DNA of 64,000 nucleotides. It comes from Subtercola endophyticus. GTDB taxonomy: Bacteria; Actinomycetota; Actinomycetes; Actinomycetales; Microbacteriaceae. A program made the position numbers and the translations under genes. Location of the stretch: contig NZ_CP087997.1 in NCBI RefSeq assembly GCF_021044565.1, positions 3,720,001-3,784,000 on the forward strand, given 5' to 3'. Positions 51,775 through 60,552 of the stretch are shown here, in pieces. Positions within the stretch are counted from its first letter, which is position 1. Each line of letters starts with the position of its first letter. Under the pieces are notes generated by a model. The model did not search any database. It had not been told where the DNA came from and saw nothing but the letters and a program-made list of their open reading frames with translations.

Positions 51775-53421
51775 ATGCAAAAAGGCACGCGTAACGATTC
51801 CGTCGTCGATGCAGTCATTGTCGGTGCGGGTTTCGCCGGAATGTACCAGCTGCACAAGCTGCGCAAGCTCGGCCTTCGCTCGAGGATTGTCGAAAAGGCG
51901 GCGGGGGTGGGCGGCACGTGGTATTGGAACCGCTACCCGGGGTGCCGATGTGACATTCCGAGCCTGTTCTACACGGTCTCGTACACACCAGAGATCAACG
52001 ACGAGTGGAGCTGGCCTGAGCGATTCGGCACTCACGCCGCGATCAGGGAGTACATGGAGGAGATCGCCCGGCGCGAAGACATGCTGAAAGACATCTCGTT
52101 CAGCACCGTACTCACGGGCGCCACGTGGAACGACGAGACATCGCGTTGGACTTCGGTGACCGATTCCGGCGAAGAGATCGAGTCGCGGTACCTCATTCTC
52201 GCGACGGGTGCCCTGAGTGAATCCCGTGTGCCGGCGATTCCCGGACTCGACGGCTTCGAAGGGCGCTGGTTTCACACGGGCCGCTGGCCGCACGAGGAGA
52301 TCGATTTCACCGGTCGACGGGTCGCACTCATCGGCACGGGTTCGACGGGAGTGCAGACGCTTCCCGTCGTCGCCGAACAGGCGGCAGAGGTTCTCGTGAT
52401 CCAGCGCATGCCTAAGTTCGTTTTGCCCGCGGTCAACGTAGCGGTCAGCGAAGAAGAGGCCAGGCCGGTCAAGGATGCCTACCCGGTGCTGCGTGCCATG
52501 GCCAGGCGTGGTGACTACGGAACGCCCTTCCCTGTGCCGACCACCAATCTGCTCGACTACCACGGCGACGAGCTGCAGGCCTACTTGGAGGAGCGCTGGA
52601 ACGCCGGAGACATCGGCGGGTTCGTCACCTATTTCGCCGACCACCTCGGGCTCAAAGTTCAGGAGGTCAACGACATCGTCGCCGACTTCTGCCGGGGCAA
52701 GATCCGTGAAATCGTCGAAGACCCTGCGACCGCAGAAGCTCTCGTGCCGTACGGCTACCCCATCGGCATCAACCGCATCATCGTCGGTACGAACTACTAC
52801 GAGACCTACAACCGTGACAATGTCACGCTGCACAGCGTCGTGAACGATCCGATCGTCGAGATCACAGCGCACAGCATCAAGACCGAGAATGCGGAATTCG
52901 AGGTCGACGACATCATCTTCGCGACCGGATACGACGGGTTGACCGGTAGCTTCACGTCGATCGATGCTCGCGGCCGCTCGGGCGTCTCCATCAAGGAGAA
53001 CTGGGCTGACGGACCGAAGACCTACCTCGGCATGCAGATGAGCGACTTCCCGAACCTCTTCCTCATCACCGCGCCCGGTGGTCCGTCGGTGTTGTCGAAC
53101 GTCATCACCACGACTGAACAGAGCATCGACTTCATCTGCGGTCTGATCGAACACGCCGAAAGCGTGCACGCCGACACGATCGAGGTGGATGCGCATTCGG
53201 AGGCAGAGTGGATGGATCACGTGGCCGACGTCGCCCAGGAATCGCTCTACCGGTTCGCGGCGAATGCCAACTCCTGGTACACCGGCTCGAATGTGCCCGG
53301 AAAGAAGATCGTCTTCATGCCGTATGCCGGTGGGGTCGGCCGTTTCGAGTCGGTACTCGAAGAGGTCGCCGCAGACGACTACCGCGGTTTCCACCTCGAG
53401 GGTGCAGAAGTCTCCGCCTGA
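51775..53421 (+). CDS. Baeyer-Villiger monooxygenase 2 (cyclohexanone monooxygenase-like)
   Basis: A 548-residue type I BVMO, close to the usual 540 residues of cyclohexanone/cyclopentanone monooxygenases. FAD motif GAGFAG is at 17-22, then GVGGTWYWNRYPGCRCD (Cys where most relatives have Ala), fingerprint F-x-G-x3-H-x3-W-P at 161-172, and NADPH motif GTGSTG at 187-192. It differs strongly from BVMOs 1 and 3 and lacks their N-terminal domain. ATG 51775 is used; the frame remains open upstream but only antiparallel to family conservation. It lies 14 bases after the esterase stop. Confidence 0.93.
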   Translation: MQKGTRNDSVVDAVIVGAGFAGMYQLHKLRKLGLRSRIVEKAAGVGGTWYWNRYPGCRCDIPSLFYTVSYTPEINDEWSWPERFGTHAAIREYMEEIARREDMLKDISFSTVLTGATWNDETSRWTSVTDSGEEIESRYLILATGALSESRVPAIPGLDGFEGRWFHTGRWPHEEIDFTGRRVALIGTGSTGVQTLPVVAEQAAEVLVIQRMPKFVLPAVNVAVSEEEARPVKDAYPVLRAMARRGDYGTPFPVPTTNLLDYHGDELQAYLEERWNAGDIGGFVTYFADHLGLKVQEVNDIVADFCRGKIREIVEDPATAEALVPYGYPIGINRIIVGTNYYETYNRDNVTLHSVVNDPIVEITAHSIKTENAEFEVDDIIFATGYDGLTGSFTSIDARGRSGVSIKENWADGPKTYLGMQMSDFPNLFLITAPGGPSVLSNVITTTEQSIDFICGLIEHAESVHADTIEVDAHSEAEWMDHVADVAQESLYRFAANANSWYTGSNVPGKKIVFMPYAGGVGRFESVLEEVAADDYRGFHLEGAEVSA

Positions 53422-53519
53422 AGAAACGGATCGAGGAGCGATCGCACGGCCACCACGGGTCGAAGGCACCGCAAACCACACACCGAGCGATTCGTCGCAC
53501 GAAATAAAGGAGGCTCGCA

Positions 53520-54356
53520 ATGGGGCGAGTAGAAGGAAAAATCGCACTGATCACAGGAGCGGCACGAGGGCAGGGCCGCAGCCACGCCCTGCGACTCGCC
53601 CAGGAGGGGGCAGACATCATCGCCCTCGACATTTGCGATCAGATCGACAGCGTGCCATACGGCATGGGAACCTCGGATGATCTTGCCGAGACTGTTCGGC
53701 AGATCGAGGCGCTCGACCGGCGAATCGTCGCCAGTCAGGCCGATGTGCGTGACTACGGCTCCGTCAAGGCGGCGATCGATGCCGGCGTTGCGCAGCTCGG
53801 GGGCATCGACATCGTCAGCGCGAACGCGGGCATCTTCAGCTACGCGTCGCTGGATGAGCTGCCCGAACAGCAGTGGCAAGACATGATCGACGTGAACCTG
53901 ACCGGGGTGTGGCACACGGTCAAGGCGGCCGTGCCGCACCTGCGAGCCGGCGGTAAGGGCGGATCCATCATTTTGACCAGCTCGGTCGCCGGAATCCGCT
54001 CCGGCCAGCACATCGGTCACTATGCTGCAGCGAAGCACGGCGTGATCGGATTGATGAAGACCTTCGCCCTCGAACTCGGCGCCGAGAGCATCCGGGTCAA
54101 TTCGGTGCACCCCACCTCGGTGAACACCGACATGATCATGAACCAGGCGACCTACGACCTGTTCGCTCCCGACCTGCCACCCGAGGAACGCACCAAAGAG
54201 AACGTCGCGCCACGGATGGGTGCGGGGAACATTCTGCCCACACCGTGGGTCGAAGCGGTCGATATCTCGAACGCCGTGTTGTTCCTCGCGTCAGACGAAT
54301 CACGCTTCATCACCGGTGTGCAATTGCCGATCGATGCAGGAGCGCTGATCAGCTGA
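53520..54356 (+). CDS. Mycofactocin-coupled SDR (carveol dehydrogenase-like)
   Basis: A 278-residue SDR of the subgroup with a characteristic insert after the second strand: the cofactor loop TGAARGQGRSHALRLAQEGADIIALDIC is followed by QIDSVPYGMGTSDDLAETVRQIEAL. This pattern marks mycofactocin-dependent dehydrogenases, which hold NAD tightly and use the peptide-derived cofactor mycofactocin as electron acceptor. Ser, Tyr-x3-Lys (HYAAAKHG) and the C-terminal TGVQLPIDAGALIS are present. It would oxidise a secondary alcohol to the ketone used by the BVMO, or the alcohol released by the esterase. AAAGGAGG precedes the start. Confidence 0.88.
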   Translation: MGRVEGKIALITGAARGQGRSHALRLAQEGADIIALDICDQIDSVPYGMGTSDDLAETVRQIEALDRRIVASQADVRDYGSVKAAIDAGVAQLGGIDIVSANAGIFSYASLDELPEQQWQDMIDVNLTGVWHTVKAAVPHLRAGGKGGSIILTSSVAGIRSGQHIGHYAAAKHGVIGLMKTFALELGAESIRVNSVHPTSVNTDMIMNQATYDLFAPDLPPEERTKENVAPRMGAGNILPTPWVEAVDISNAVLFLASDESRFITGVQLPIDAGALIS

Positions 54357-55831
54357 TGAGTATCGCTGTGGATCACATCGAAGCCAAGACGTCGCTTCCA
54401 GAACCCGGCCAGCTGATCGGCGGCGAATGGGTCACCACAACCACCGGCGAGAGCCTGCGGCGCGTCGATCCCTCGACCAACGAGCTGCTGCTGGAGTTTC
54501 CGGCCGCGGGGCAGAAAGAGGTCGACGATGCGGTGCGAGCCGCACGCCTTGCCTTCCCCGCATGGAAGCGAACTCCCGTCAATGAGCGGCGCGGCATCCT
54601 GCTGACCATCGCCCGGTTGCTCAGCGAGAGCGACGAGCAGATGAAGACGATCGTGGCTCTGGAGACGGGCAGCCCACGCTCGGTCTTCTCCGTCGCCCCG
54701 GCGGTGGACTGGTGGGAGTACTACGCGGGCTGGGCCGATAAGTTCGCCGGCGAGCTGAACCACGGCTATCCCGGCCGGTCGCTCAGCTACACCCGATACG
54801 AACCATACGGCGTGATCGGAGCGCTGATCCCGTGGAACGGGCCGCTCAATGTCGCCGCGATGAAACTCGCCCCGGCGCTGGCGGCCGGCAACTGCGTCGT
54901 TCTGAAGACGCCGGAGCTGAGCCCGTTCGCCGTGATGCGACTCGCGCAGATCTGCGCCGAAGCCGGACTGCCGGCCGGCGTTCTGGGCGTGCTCAACGGT
55001 GGCCGCTCGGTCTCGAAGGCGATCATCGATCACCCTGACGTGAAGAAGGTGTCATTCACCGGCGGCCCGTCGACCGGCACCCAGATCATGGCGCGCGCCG
55101 CCGAGACGCTGACTCCCGTTGTCATGGAGCTCGGTGGCAAGTCTGCGAACCTGATCTTCGCCGATGCCGACCTCGACAGCGCCACCCTCATGTCGACGAT
55201 GATGGGTGCTGTGCTCGGTGCGGGCCAGGGATGCCTCTTCCCGACCCGGCTGCTCGTGCAAGACACGGTATACGACGACGTGATCGCCCGGGTGCAGGCC
55301 ATCGCCGAGAACGCGCCGCTGGGCGATCCGCTCGATCTGACGAAAGTGATGGGTCCGGTCATCGGTGAGGTGGCGTTCGACCGCATCATGGACTACATCG
55401 AGATTGCGCGAAACGACGGCTCGAGTCGGCTCGTGACCGGCGGAAAGCGTGTCGGCGGCGACCTGCAGAACGGGTTCTTCATCGAACCGACGATCTTCGC
55501 CGACGTCGATAACAGCAGTCGCATCGCTCAGGAGGAGATCTTCGGCCCGGTGCTCAGCGTGATCAAGTTCCACGACGAGGCGGAGGCGGTGAGTATCGCA
55601 AACGACAGCACGTTCGGCCTCGGCGCCTATCTGCACACGCAAGACGTGGCGCGCGCGCACCGTGTCGCCGATGATCTCGACGCGGGTTGGGTCGGCATCA
55701 ATTCGTTCCCGCCCCTGAATCCCACCTCGCCGTTCGGCGGCGTCAAGTCGAGCGGCTTCGGGCGAGAGGGCGGTCGCGCCGGCATAGAGGAGTATGTGCA
55801 CCACAAGAGCATCAGCGTGCCGATCGACTGA
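54356..55831 (+). CDS. Aldehyde dehydrogenase (NAD(P)+)
   Basis: A 491-residue ALDH. It shows PWNGPLNVAAMKLAPALAAGNCVVLK (about 160), the catalytic Glu in VMELGGKSANL (about 258), the nucleophile Cys in GAGQGCLFPTRLLV (about 292), and EIFGPVLSV (about 392). Its ATG overlaps the SDR stop (TGATG), so the two are translationally coupled. It would oxidise the aldehyde that results after ester cleavage and alcohol oxidation to an acid ready for CoA activation. A hairpin follows the gene. Confidence 0.92.
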   Translation: MSIAVDHIEAKTSLPEPGQLIGGEWVTTTTGESLRRVDPSTNELLLEFPAAGQKEVDDAVRAARLAFPAWKRTPVNERRGILLTIARLLSESDEQMKTIVALETGSPRSVFSVAPAVDWWEYYAGWADKFAGELNHGYPGRSLSYTRYEPYGVIGALIPWNGPLNVAAMKLAPALAAGNCVVLKTPELSPFAVMRLAQICAEAGLPAGVLGVLNGGRSVSKAIIDHPDVKKVSFTGGPSTGTQIMARAAETLTPVVMELGGKSANLIFADADLDSATLMSTMMGAVLGAGQGCLFPTRLLVQDTVYDDVIARVQAIAENAPLGDPLDLTKVMGPVIGEVAFDRIMDYIEIARNDGSSRLVTGGKRVGGDLQNGFFIEPTIFADVDNSSRIAQEEIFGPVLSVIKFHDEAEAVSIANDSTFGLGAYLHTQDVARAHRVADDLDAGWVGINSFPPLNPTSPFGGVKSSGFGREGGRAGIEEYVHHKSISVPID

Positions 55832-55836
55832 TGAGT

Positions 55837-55879
55837 GCTCGGCTATCGTCTCACTCACCGTGTGTGCCGATAGCCGAGC
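55837..55879 (+). terminator. Hairpin after the esterase-BVMO-SDR-ALDH operon
   Basis: GCTCGGCTATCG (55837-55848) pairs with CGATAGCCGAGC (55868-55879), 12 perfect pairs with a 19-base loop and no T tract. It lies 14 bases before the PadR start and so may also act as an operator for that regulator. Confidence 0.6.
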
Positions 55880-55893
55880 CCTATCATTGAGCC

Positions 55894-56592
55894 ATGGCAG
55901 ACGACGGCGACGAATCGGAGCGCTCGGCGCCCGGGTTTCTTCCGGCCACCGCCTACGCCGTTCTGGGCGTTCTCTCGGTGCATCACGAGGAACTGACGCC
56001 GTCGGAGATCAAGGTGCGGGCTTATTGGGACTTCCGGAACTTCTACTGGTCGCCCGCGGTGAGTCACATTCGCCGGGAGCTCGCGCGCCTGCTCGAGCTC
56101 GGGCTGGTCGAGCAACGCGCGGTGGACCTCAGCAAGGATCGCATTACGCATCTGTACCAGAGCACGCCCGAAGGCGATCGAGCGCTGGCCCACTGGGTTT
56201 CTGAGAGCCCCGTCAGTGAAACCGTCGTCGTCAAGAACTCCGTGCTCTTGAAGGTGTACTTCGCCGACAGCGAGTCTGCGCCGGCGGCCCTGGCTGTCAT
56301 CGACGCCCGTTTGACCGAGGTCGACGAGGCGATTCGCACAACGCAGTGGGGTCATCGTCGAATGGTCGAGCTCGGTATGTCCGAGAATCCTGCGCTCCTT
56401 TTTCCGCGGGCGGTCAACGACCACATGCTTCGTGCGCTCTACTTCGAACAGGGCAACCTTCGACAGCTTCGAGACACCATCGTCGGTTTCGACGCTGAGG
56501 CGTTCAGCCACGACGAGACGATCAAACGCCTTCCGATTCGGCCGCGCCGAGAGCCGATCGATGAGAAGGAAGGCCCGGCCGCCTCGGAGTGA
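55894..56592 (+). CDS. PadR-family transcriptional regulator
   Basis: A 232-residue regulator. The N-terminal winged helix reads TAYAVLGVLSVHHEELTPSEIKVRAYWDFRNFYWSPAVSHIRRELARLLELGLVE (about 18-72), with the PadR pattern of a helix pair and a basic wing. The C-terminal half is a helical dimerisation domain ending in a charged tail. PadR proteins usually repress detoxification or phenolic-acid genes and are induced by small ligands. The BVMO 3 operon begins 125 bases downstream and is the probable target. Confidence 0.85.
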   Translation: MADDGDESERSAPGFLPATAYAVLGVLSVHHEELTPSEIKVRAYWDFRNFYWSPAVSHIRRELARLLELGLVEQRAVDLSKDRITHLYQSTPEGDRALAHWVSESPVSETVVVKNSVLLKVYFADSESAPAALAVIDARLTEVDEAIRTTQWGHRRMVELGMSENPALLFPRAVNDHMLRALYFEQGNLRQLRDTIVGFDAEAFSHDETIKRLPIRPRREPIDEKEGPAASE

Positions 56593-56611
56593 CCGCGCTG
56601 ACCCGACATGA

Positions 56612-56640
56612 TGCTTTTGAACCGAGCTTCATATATAATG
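56612..56640 (+). promoter_or_regulatory. Promoter and AT-rich element of the BVMO 3 operon
   Basis: TATAAT (56634-56639) is a consensus -10 with TGCTTT 16 bases upstream as a weak -35. The flanking CATATATAATG (56630-56640) is a near dyad that resembles the CATAATATATTATG palindrome at 47569. Confidence 0.5.
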
Positions 56641-56716
56641 TTTAATGTCGTGCCTCGAAGTGCTGTCGAGATTGTGGGGCACTCGCGCGGTCGCTCAACG
56701 AAGAGGAGAAGCATTC

Positions 56717-58717
56717 ATGATCACATCGAGACTCAGCTCGGAGTTCACTCACACGGTGAAGAAGTCCGTGGTGTCGGCGGAAGAGCTGCGCGCGAACGCG
56801 GCCGAAGCACCGGAGTATCTGTTGTTGCTGTCCGCGGTACACGCCACTGGCGACGTTTCGCTGCTCGACCGCTTCGAGTCGCGTGTCGGCGTGCCGATCA
56901 GCTTGGGATTCGTAGCGAGCGCGGGCGGCGCCTCGGCCGAGCCGGGCGTGCGTGAGGAACTCCTGCAGATTCTCGAGGATGCGCTGACCCGCGAGGATCA
57001 GCCCGAGTACCTCGGCGCCGAAGACCGTGCGTTGTTCGAGCGGATGCAAGACATTGCCGTCGGATTCCCGGTCAACCGCGCGCACACGGACATGAACCTC
57101 GAGCAGGGCGGGTGGGTACCGGATGGCCGGTACGTCAGCCCGACCAAGTCGGCGCCTGCGGGCTTCAAGGTCGCGATCATCGGCGCTGGCATGACGGGTA
57201 TCGATGCGGCGGTGAAGGCCACCGACCGCGGCATCGAGTGGGAGCTGTTCGAGAAGGCGTCGGGGGTGGGCGGCTTGTGGTGGTCTTCCCGGTACCCTGG
57301 CGTGGCCGTCGATACCCCGAGCGTCATCTACTCGTTGTCGTGGAACGTCACACCCGACTGGAGCAAGCACTTTCCGCTCGGCAAGGAGTACCGGGCCTAT
57401 CTCACCCAGATCGCCGAGAAGTTCGAGCTGGAGAAGCACATTTCGTTCAACTCGGAGGTCACCCGAATGGTGTGGCTCGAGCAGGAGCAGCTCTGGGAAC
57501 TCACGGTGCTGTCGACAGACAACTCCAGCCGTACCGTGCGCGTCAATGCGGTCATCGGTGGGGCAGGGCACCTGTGCCGCCCGAATTACCCGAACGTCGA
57601 AGGCATCGAAGATTTCGCGGGGCAGTCACTGCACACCGCGACCTGGATCGACGATGTCTCTCTCCAGGGCAAGCGTGTCGGCGTCGTCGGGGTCGGCGCG
57701 GCCGGGGTGCAGGTGATTTCGTCGATTGCGACCGAGGTCGATCACCTGACGGTCTTTCAGCGTCAGCCCGTCTGGCTCGGGCGCAATCAGCGCGGCGACG
57801 GTCTGGTCAGTAACAGCGAGCGGTGGCTGCGTCGCCACGTGCCGTACTACCTGCACTGGGCGCGCACCTCTGGGTTCATCCAGTCCAACGCGCTCGTCGG
57901 CGCCATGAACAGGGTCGATCTCGACTGGATGGCAGAGCATCCGGATTCCATCTCGGAATGGAACGCGATGGCTCGCCAGGCCGGCCTCGACTACATCAAC
58001 GACACGTTCGGCGATTCGGAACTCGGAAAGGCGGTGACTCCCGACTTTCCGTTCGCAGGCAAACGTCCGGTAGGCGATCCGGGCGGTGACGGCCCTGGCG
58101 GGTACTACTGGGCGCTCAAGCAAGACCACGTCGACCTTGAGCTCTCGAGCATCGCGCGCGTCGTTCCCGAAGGAATTGTGACGGCTGACGGCACGCTGCA
58201 CGAGCTCGACGTGATCGTGTGGGCGACGGGTCAGCTGTTCGACTTCATGTCGCCGGTCGAGATCGTCGGTCGCGACGGTGTGACGCTGCGGGAGAAGTGG
58301 GAGGACTACCTGCGCCCGCGCACGTTCTTCGGCGGATCGATTGCAGGATTCCCGAACTTCTTCATGAACGACGGGCCGCACACCGGCGTGGCGAATGGCG
58401 GTGGTGGGCACAACTTCATGACCGAGACGGTGAATCACTTCATCTTCGAATCGCTGCAGTTGCTCATCGAGAACGACGCGACCTCGATCGAGGTGACGGA
58501 GGAGGCCTACGACGCACATACGGAGGCGCTCGAAGAGCAGATGTCTCACCTCATCTGGTCGCACGATACGAAGGCGAACACCTATTACCGCAACGCGCGC
58601 GGGTACGTCGTGCTGCCGAGCCCCTTCGAGGTGAGCGATTACTGGCGTCGGTCTCGTGAGCCCCAGGCGGCGGACTTCTCGCTGCGTTCGTCGGCCGACG
58701 CGGAAGTCGCAGCGTGA
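56717..58717 (+). CDS. Baeyer-Villiger monooxygenase 3 (long form, paralogue of BVMO 1)
   Basis: A 666-residue enzyme closely matching BVMO 1 along its whole length, including the N-terminal domain (TRLSSEF-like start, DMNLEQGGWVPD), GAGMTG at 156-161, the fingerprint FAGQSLHTATW, and GVGAAGVQVIS. Its C-terminal half (DGPHTGVANGGGGHNFMTETVNHFIFE) is nearly the same. ATG 56717 follows a GAGGAG site; an extension to 56645 would read the leader shared with BVMO 1. Two copies in one island suggest different substrates or dosage. Its stop overlaps the patatin start. Confidence 0.92.
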   Translation: MITSRLSSEFTHTVKKSVVSAEELRANAAEAPEYLLLLSAVHATGDVSLLDRFESRVGVPISLGFVASAGGASAEPGVREELLQILEDALTREDQPEYLGAEDRALFERMQDIAVGFPVNRAHTDMNLEQGGWVPDGRYVSPTKSAPAGFKVAIIGAGMTGIDAAVKATDRGIEWELFEKASGVGGLWWSSRYPGVAVDTPSVIYSLSWNVTPDWSKHFPLGKEYRAYLTQIAEKFELEKHISFNSEVTRMVWLEQEQLWELTVLSTDNSSRTVRVNAVIGGAGHLCRPNYPNVEGIEDFAGQSLHTATWIDDVSLQGKRVGVVGVGAAGVQVISSIATEVDHLTVFQRQPVWLGRNQRGDGLVSNSERWLRRHVPYYLHWARTSGFIQSNALVGAMNRVDLDWMAEHPDSISEWNAMARQAGLDYINDTFGDSELGKAVTPDFPFAGKRPVGDPGGDGPGGYYWALKQDHVDLELSSIARVVPEGIVTADGTLHELDVIVWATGQLFDFMSPVEIVGRDGVTLREKWEDYLRPRTFFGGSIAGFPNFFMNDGPHTGVANGGGGHNFMTETVNHFIFESLQLLIENDATSIEVTEEAYDAHTEALEEQMSHLIWSHDTKANTYYRNARGYVVLPSPFEVSDYWRRSREPQAADFSLRSSADAEVAA

Positions 58718-59565
58718 GCGACACGACGCGCGTCGTGATTCTCGGTGGCGGCGGAGTGGTCGGAATCGCGTGGGAGATCGGCGTGCTGGCCGGCCTCAAA
58801 GAAGCCGGCATCGATCTCGCCCAGCACACGGACGCTCTCATCGGAACGTCAGCCGGATCGTTCGCGGCGACGCTGATCGCGAGCACGGCCGACCTCGAAG
58901 AACGCTACCAGGCGCAGTTCGGCCCGGCCGAGAACGAGGTCAGCGCCACGATGGCCCCCGAAGTTCAACAGAAGTACCAAGAGGCCTACATGGCCAACTA
59001 CGGGCAAGCCATCCCTCTTGCCAAAGCGTTCGGTGACATCGCCAAGACGGCCGAGACGATCAGCACAGACCTGCGCACCAGCGTCGTGGCGACCCGTCTC
59101 GGCATCAACGACTGGCCGGACAACGACCTCCTGCGCATGACGTCGATCGACGCCGACACGGGCGAACTCGTACTGCTCGACCGGCACTCCGGACTCTCGA
59201 TCGTCGAAGCCGCGAGCGCGACAGGTGCGGTTCCCGGAATCTGGCCGATGGTCGTGGCCGGGGGGCGCAACTGGATCGACGGCGGCATGATCTCAGCCGC
59301 CAATGCACAGTTGGGCTCGGGCTACGACCGTGTGCTCGTCATCGCACCGGTGGCCGAGACGAACGGTGGTTTCGACTCCGTCGAAGCGGCCGCCGAGAAA
59401 CTCCGCGCATCGGCCACGGTCGTGACGATCACGCTCGACGACCAGGCGAAGGAGACGATCGGCACGAACTTTCTCAACCCCGAGTTCCGCGCAATCGGTG
59501 CCGAAGCAGGGCGCGCCCACGCACTCCGGGCCGCCGATGAGGTGCGCGCGACCTGGCTTGCGTAG
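58714..59565 (+). CDS. Patatin-like phospholipase/esterase
   Basis: A 283-residue hydrolase of the patatin family. The oxyanion motif GGGGVVGIAW (about 11), nucleophile GTSAGSF (about 44) and Asp of the dyad in WIDGGMIS (about 190) are all present. GTG 58714 overlaps the BVMO 3 stop (GTGA). Patatins hydrolyse lipids and short esters. In this operon the enzyme most likely opens the ester or lactone made by BVMO 3, the role the HSL esterase plays beside BVMO 2. There is no signal peptide. Confidence 0.87.
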   Translation: MSDTTRVVILGGGGVVGIAWEIGVLAGLKEAGIDLAQHTDALIGTSAGSFAATLIASTADLEERYQAQFGPAENEVSATMAPEVQQKYQEAYMANYGQAIPLAKAFGDIAKTAETISTDLRTSVVATRLGINDWPDNDLLRMTSIDADTGELVLLDRHSGLSIVEAASATGAVPGIWPMVVAGGRNWIDGGMISAANAQLGSGYDRVLVIAPVAETNGGFDSVEAAAEKLRASATVVTITLDDQAKETIGTNFLNPEFRAIGAEAGRAHALRAADEVRATWLA

Positions 59566-59703
59566 CGCGTCGAGAGGCAATCGAGACAAATGACCGATGT
59601 TCGAACGCCAGGAGTTTGTGAGTCTGGACGTATCGCGATTGCGCACAGGAGCGCTTTCGGCGATGCGATCAGAGTACGCAATTCCGCTTAAGGAGATAAC
59701 GCC

Positions 59704-60552
59704 GTGTCCAACATTCATCGTCGAATCAGAACAAAATTGGAGTCGGGCGGTAACGCGTTCGGAGTGACGATTCAGTTACCCAGCGCCGACGCGGTCGAGC
59801 TGGTGGGGCTCACTGGTTACGACTTCGCCTGGATCGACGCAGAGCACGGGACTCTCGATCTCAGCGACATCAACGCGCTCATTCGTGCGGCCGACGCGGT
59901 CGACATCGACGCGATCGTGCGCGTGCCCGACCACAACCCCTCGTTCATCCAGCGCGTCTTAGACGCGGGCGCCACCGGCATCATGGCTCCGCACATCCGT
60001 ACGCTCGAGGATGCTCGGGCCATCGTTGCAGCCGCGAAATTTTCGCCCGAAGGAATCCGGGGCGCCTGCCCGTCGACGCGTGGCGTTGGTCACCTGGCGC
60101 TCGATTGGAAGAAGACGTACCGCACAGCCAACGACGATGTTCTCGTGTTCGGCCTGATCGAAGACATCGAAGGCGTCGAGAACGTCGAATCGATTGCGAA
60201 GGAGTCCGGCCTCGACGGGCTGGTCTTCGGGCCGTTCGACCTCTCGATGGCACTGGGACTCGAGGGCGATGTGGCGCATCCGCAGATCGAGGCGATGCAC
60301 ACTCGCGTCATCGAGGCCGCCCGTGATGCGGGAATCCAGTACATCGCCATTCCGAGCTGGGAGTTCGGGGGATACGAAAAGCTCATCGCCAACGGGGTGC
60401 GCATGTTCAACGTCACCGGAGATCGCGGCGCCCTGTACATGTCGTTCATGGGTGCGCTGGCCGAATCCCGCGCCAAGATCGCCGAACAGACCACCATCGC
60501 CGAGCAGCCGAAGGCCGCAGAGCAGACCGACCTGGTAGGAGCAAACCGATGA
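59704..60552 (+). CDS. HpcH/HpaI aldolase family protein
   Basis: A 282-residue class II pyruvate-dependent aldolase. It contains YDFAWIDAEHGTLD (His/Glu, about 38), IVRVPDHNPSFIQRVLDAGATGIMAPHI (Arg, about 62-90), VFGLIEDIEGVENV (metal Glu) and LVFGPFDLSMALG (metal Asp, about 176). GTG 59704 has AAGGAG 8 bases upstream. It should cleave a 4-hydroxy-2-oxo acid, or possibly a related oxo acid, to pyruvate plus an aldehyde. The C-terminal AEQ-rich tail is not part of the fold. Its stop overlaps the next start. Confidence 0.87.
   Translation: MSNIHRRIRTKLESGGNAFGVTIQLPSADAVELVGLTGYDFAWIDAEHGTLDLSDINALIRAADAVDIDAIVRVPDHNPSFIQRVLDAGATGIMAPHIRTLEDARAIVAAAKFSPEGIRGACPSTRGVGHLALDWKKTYRTANDDVLVFGLIEDIEGVENVESIAKESGLDGLVFGPFDLSMALGLEGDVAHPQIEAMHTRVIEAARDAGIQYIAIPSWEFGGYEKLIANGVRMFNVTGDRGALYMSFMGALAESRAKIAEQTTIAEQPKAAEQTDLVGANR

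Noticed and set aside
59590..59691. A 33-codon frame whose stop overlaps the ribosome site of the aldolase gene
   Set aside because: No ribosome site, no similarity and no repeated codon pattern; a leader peptide cannot be supported.
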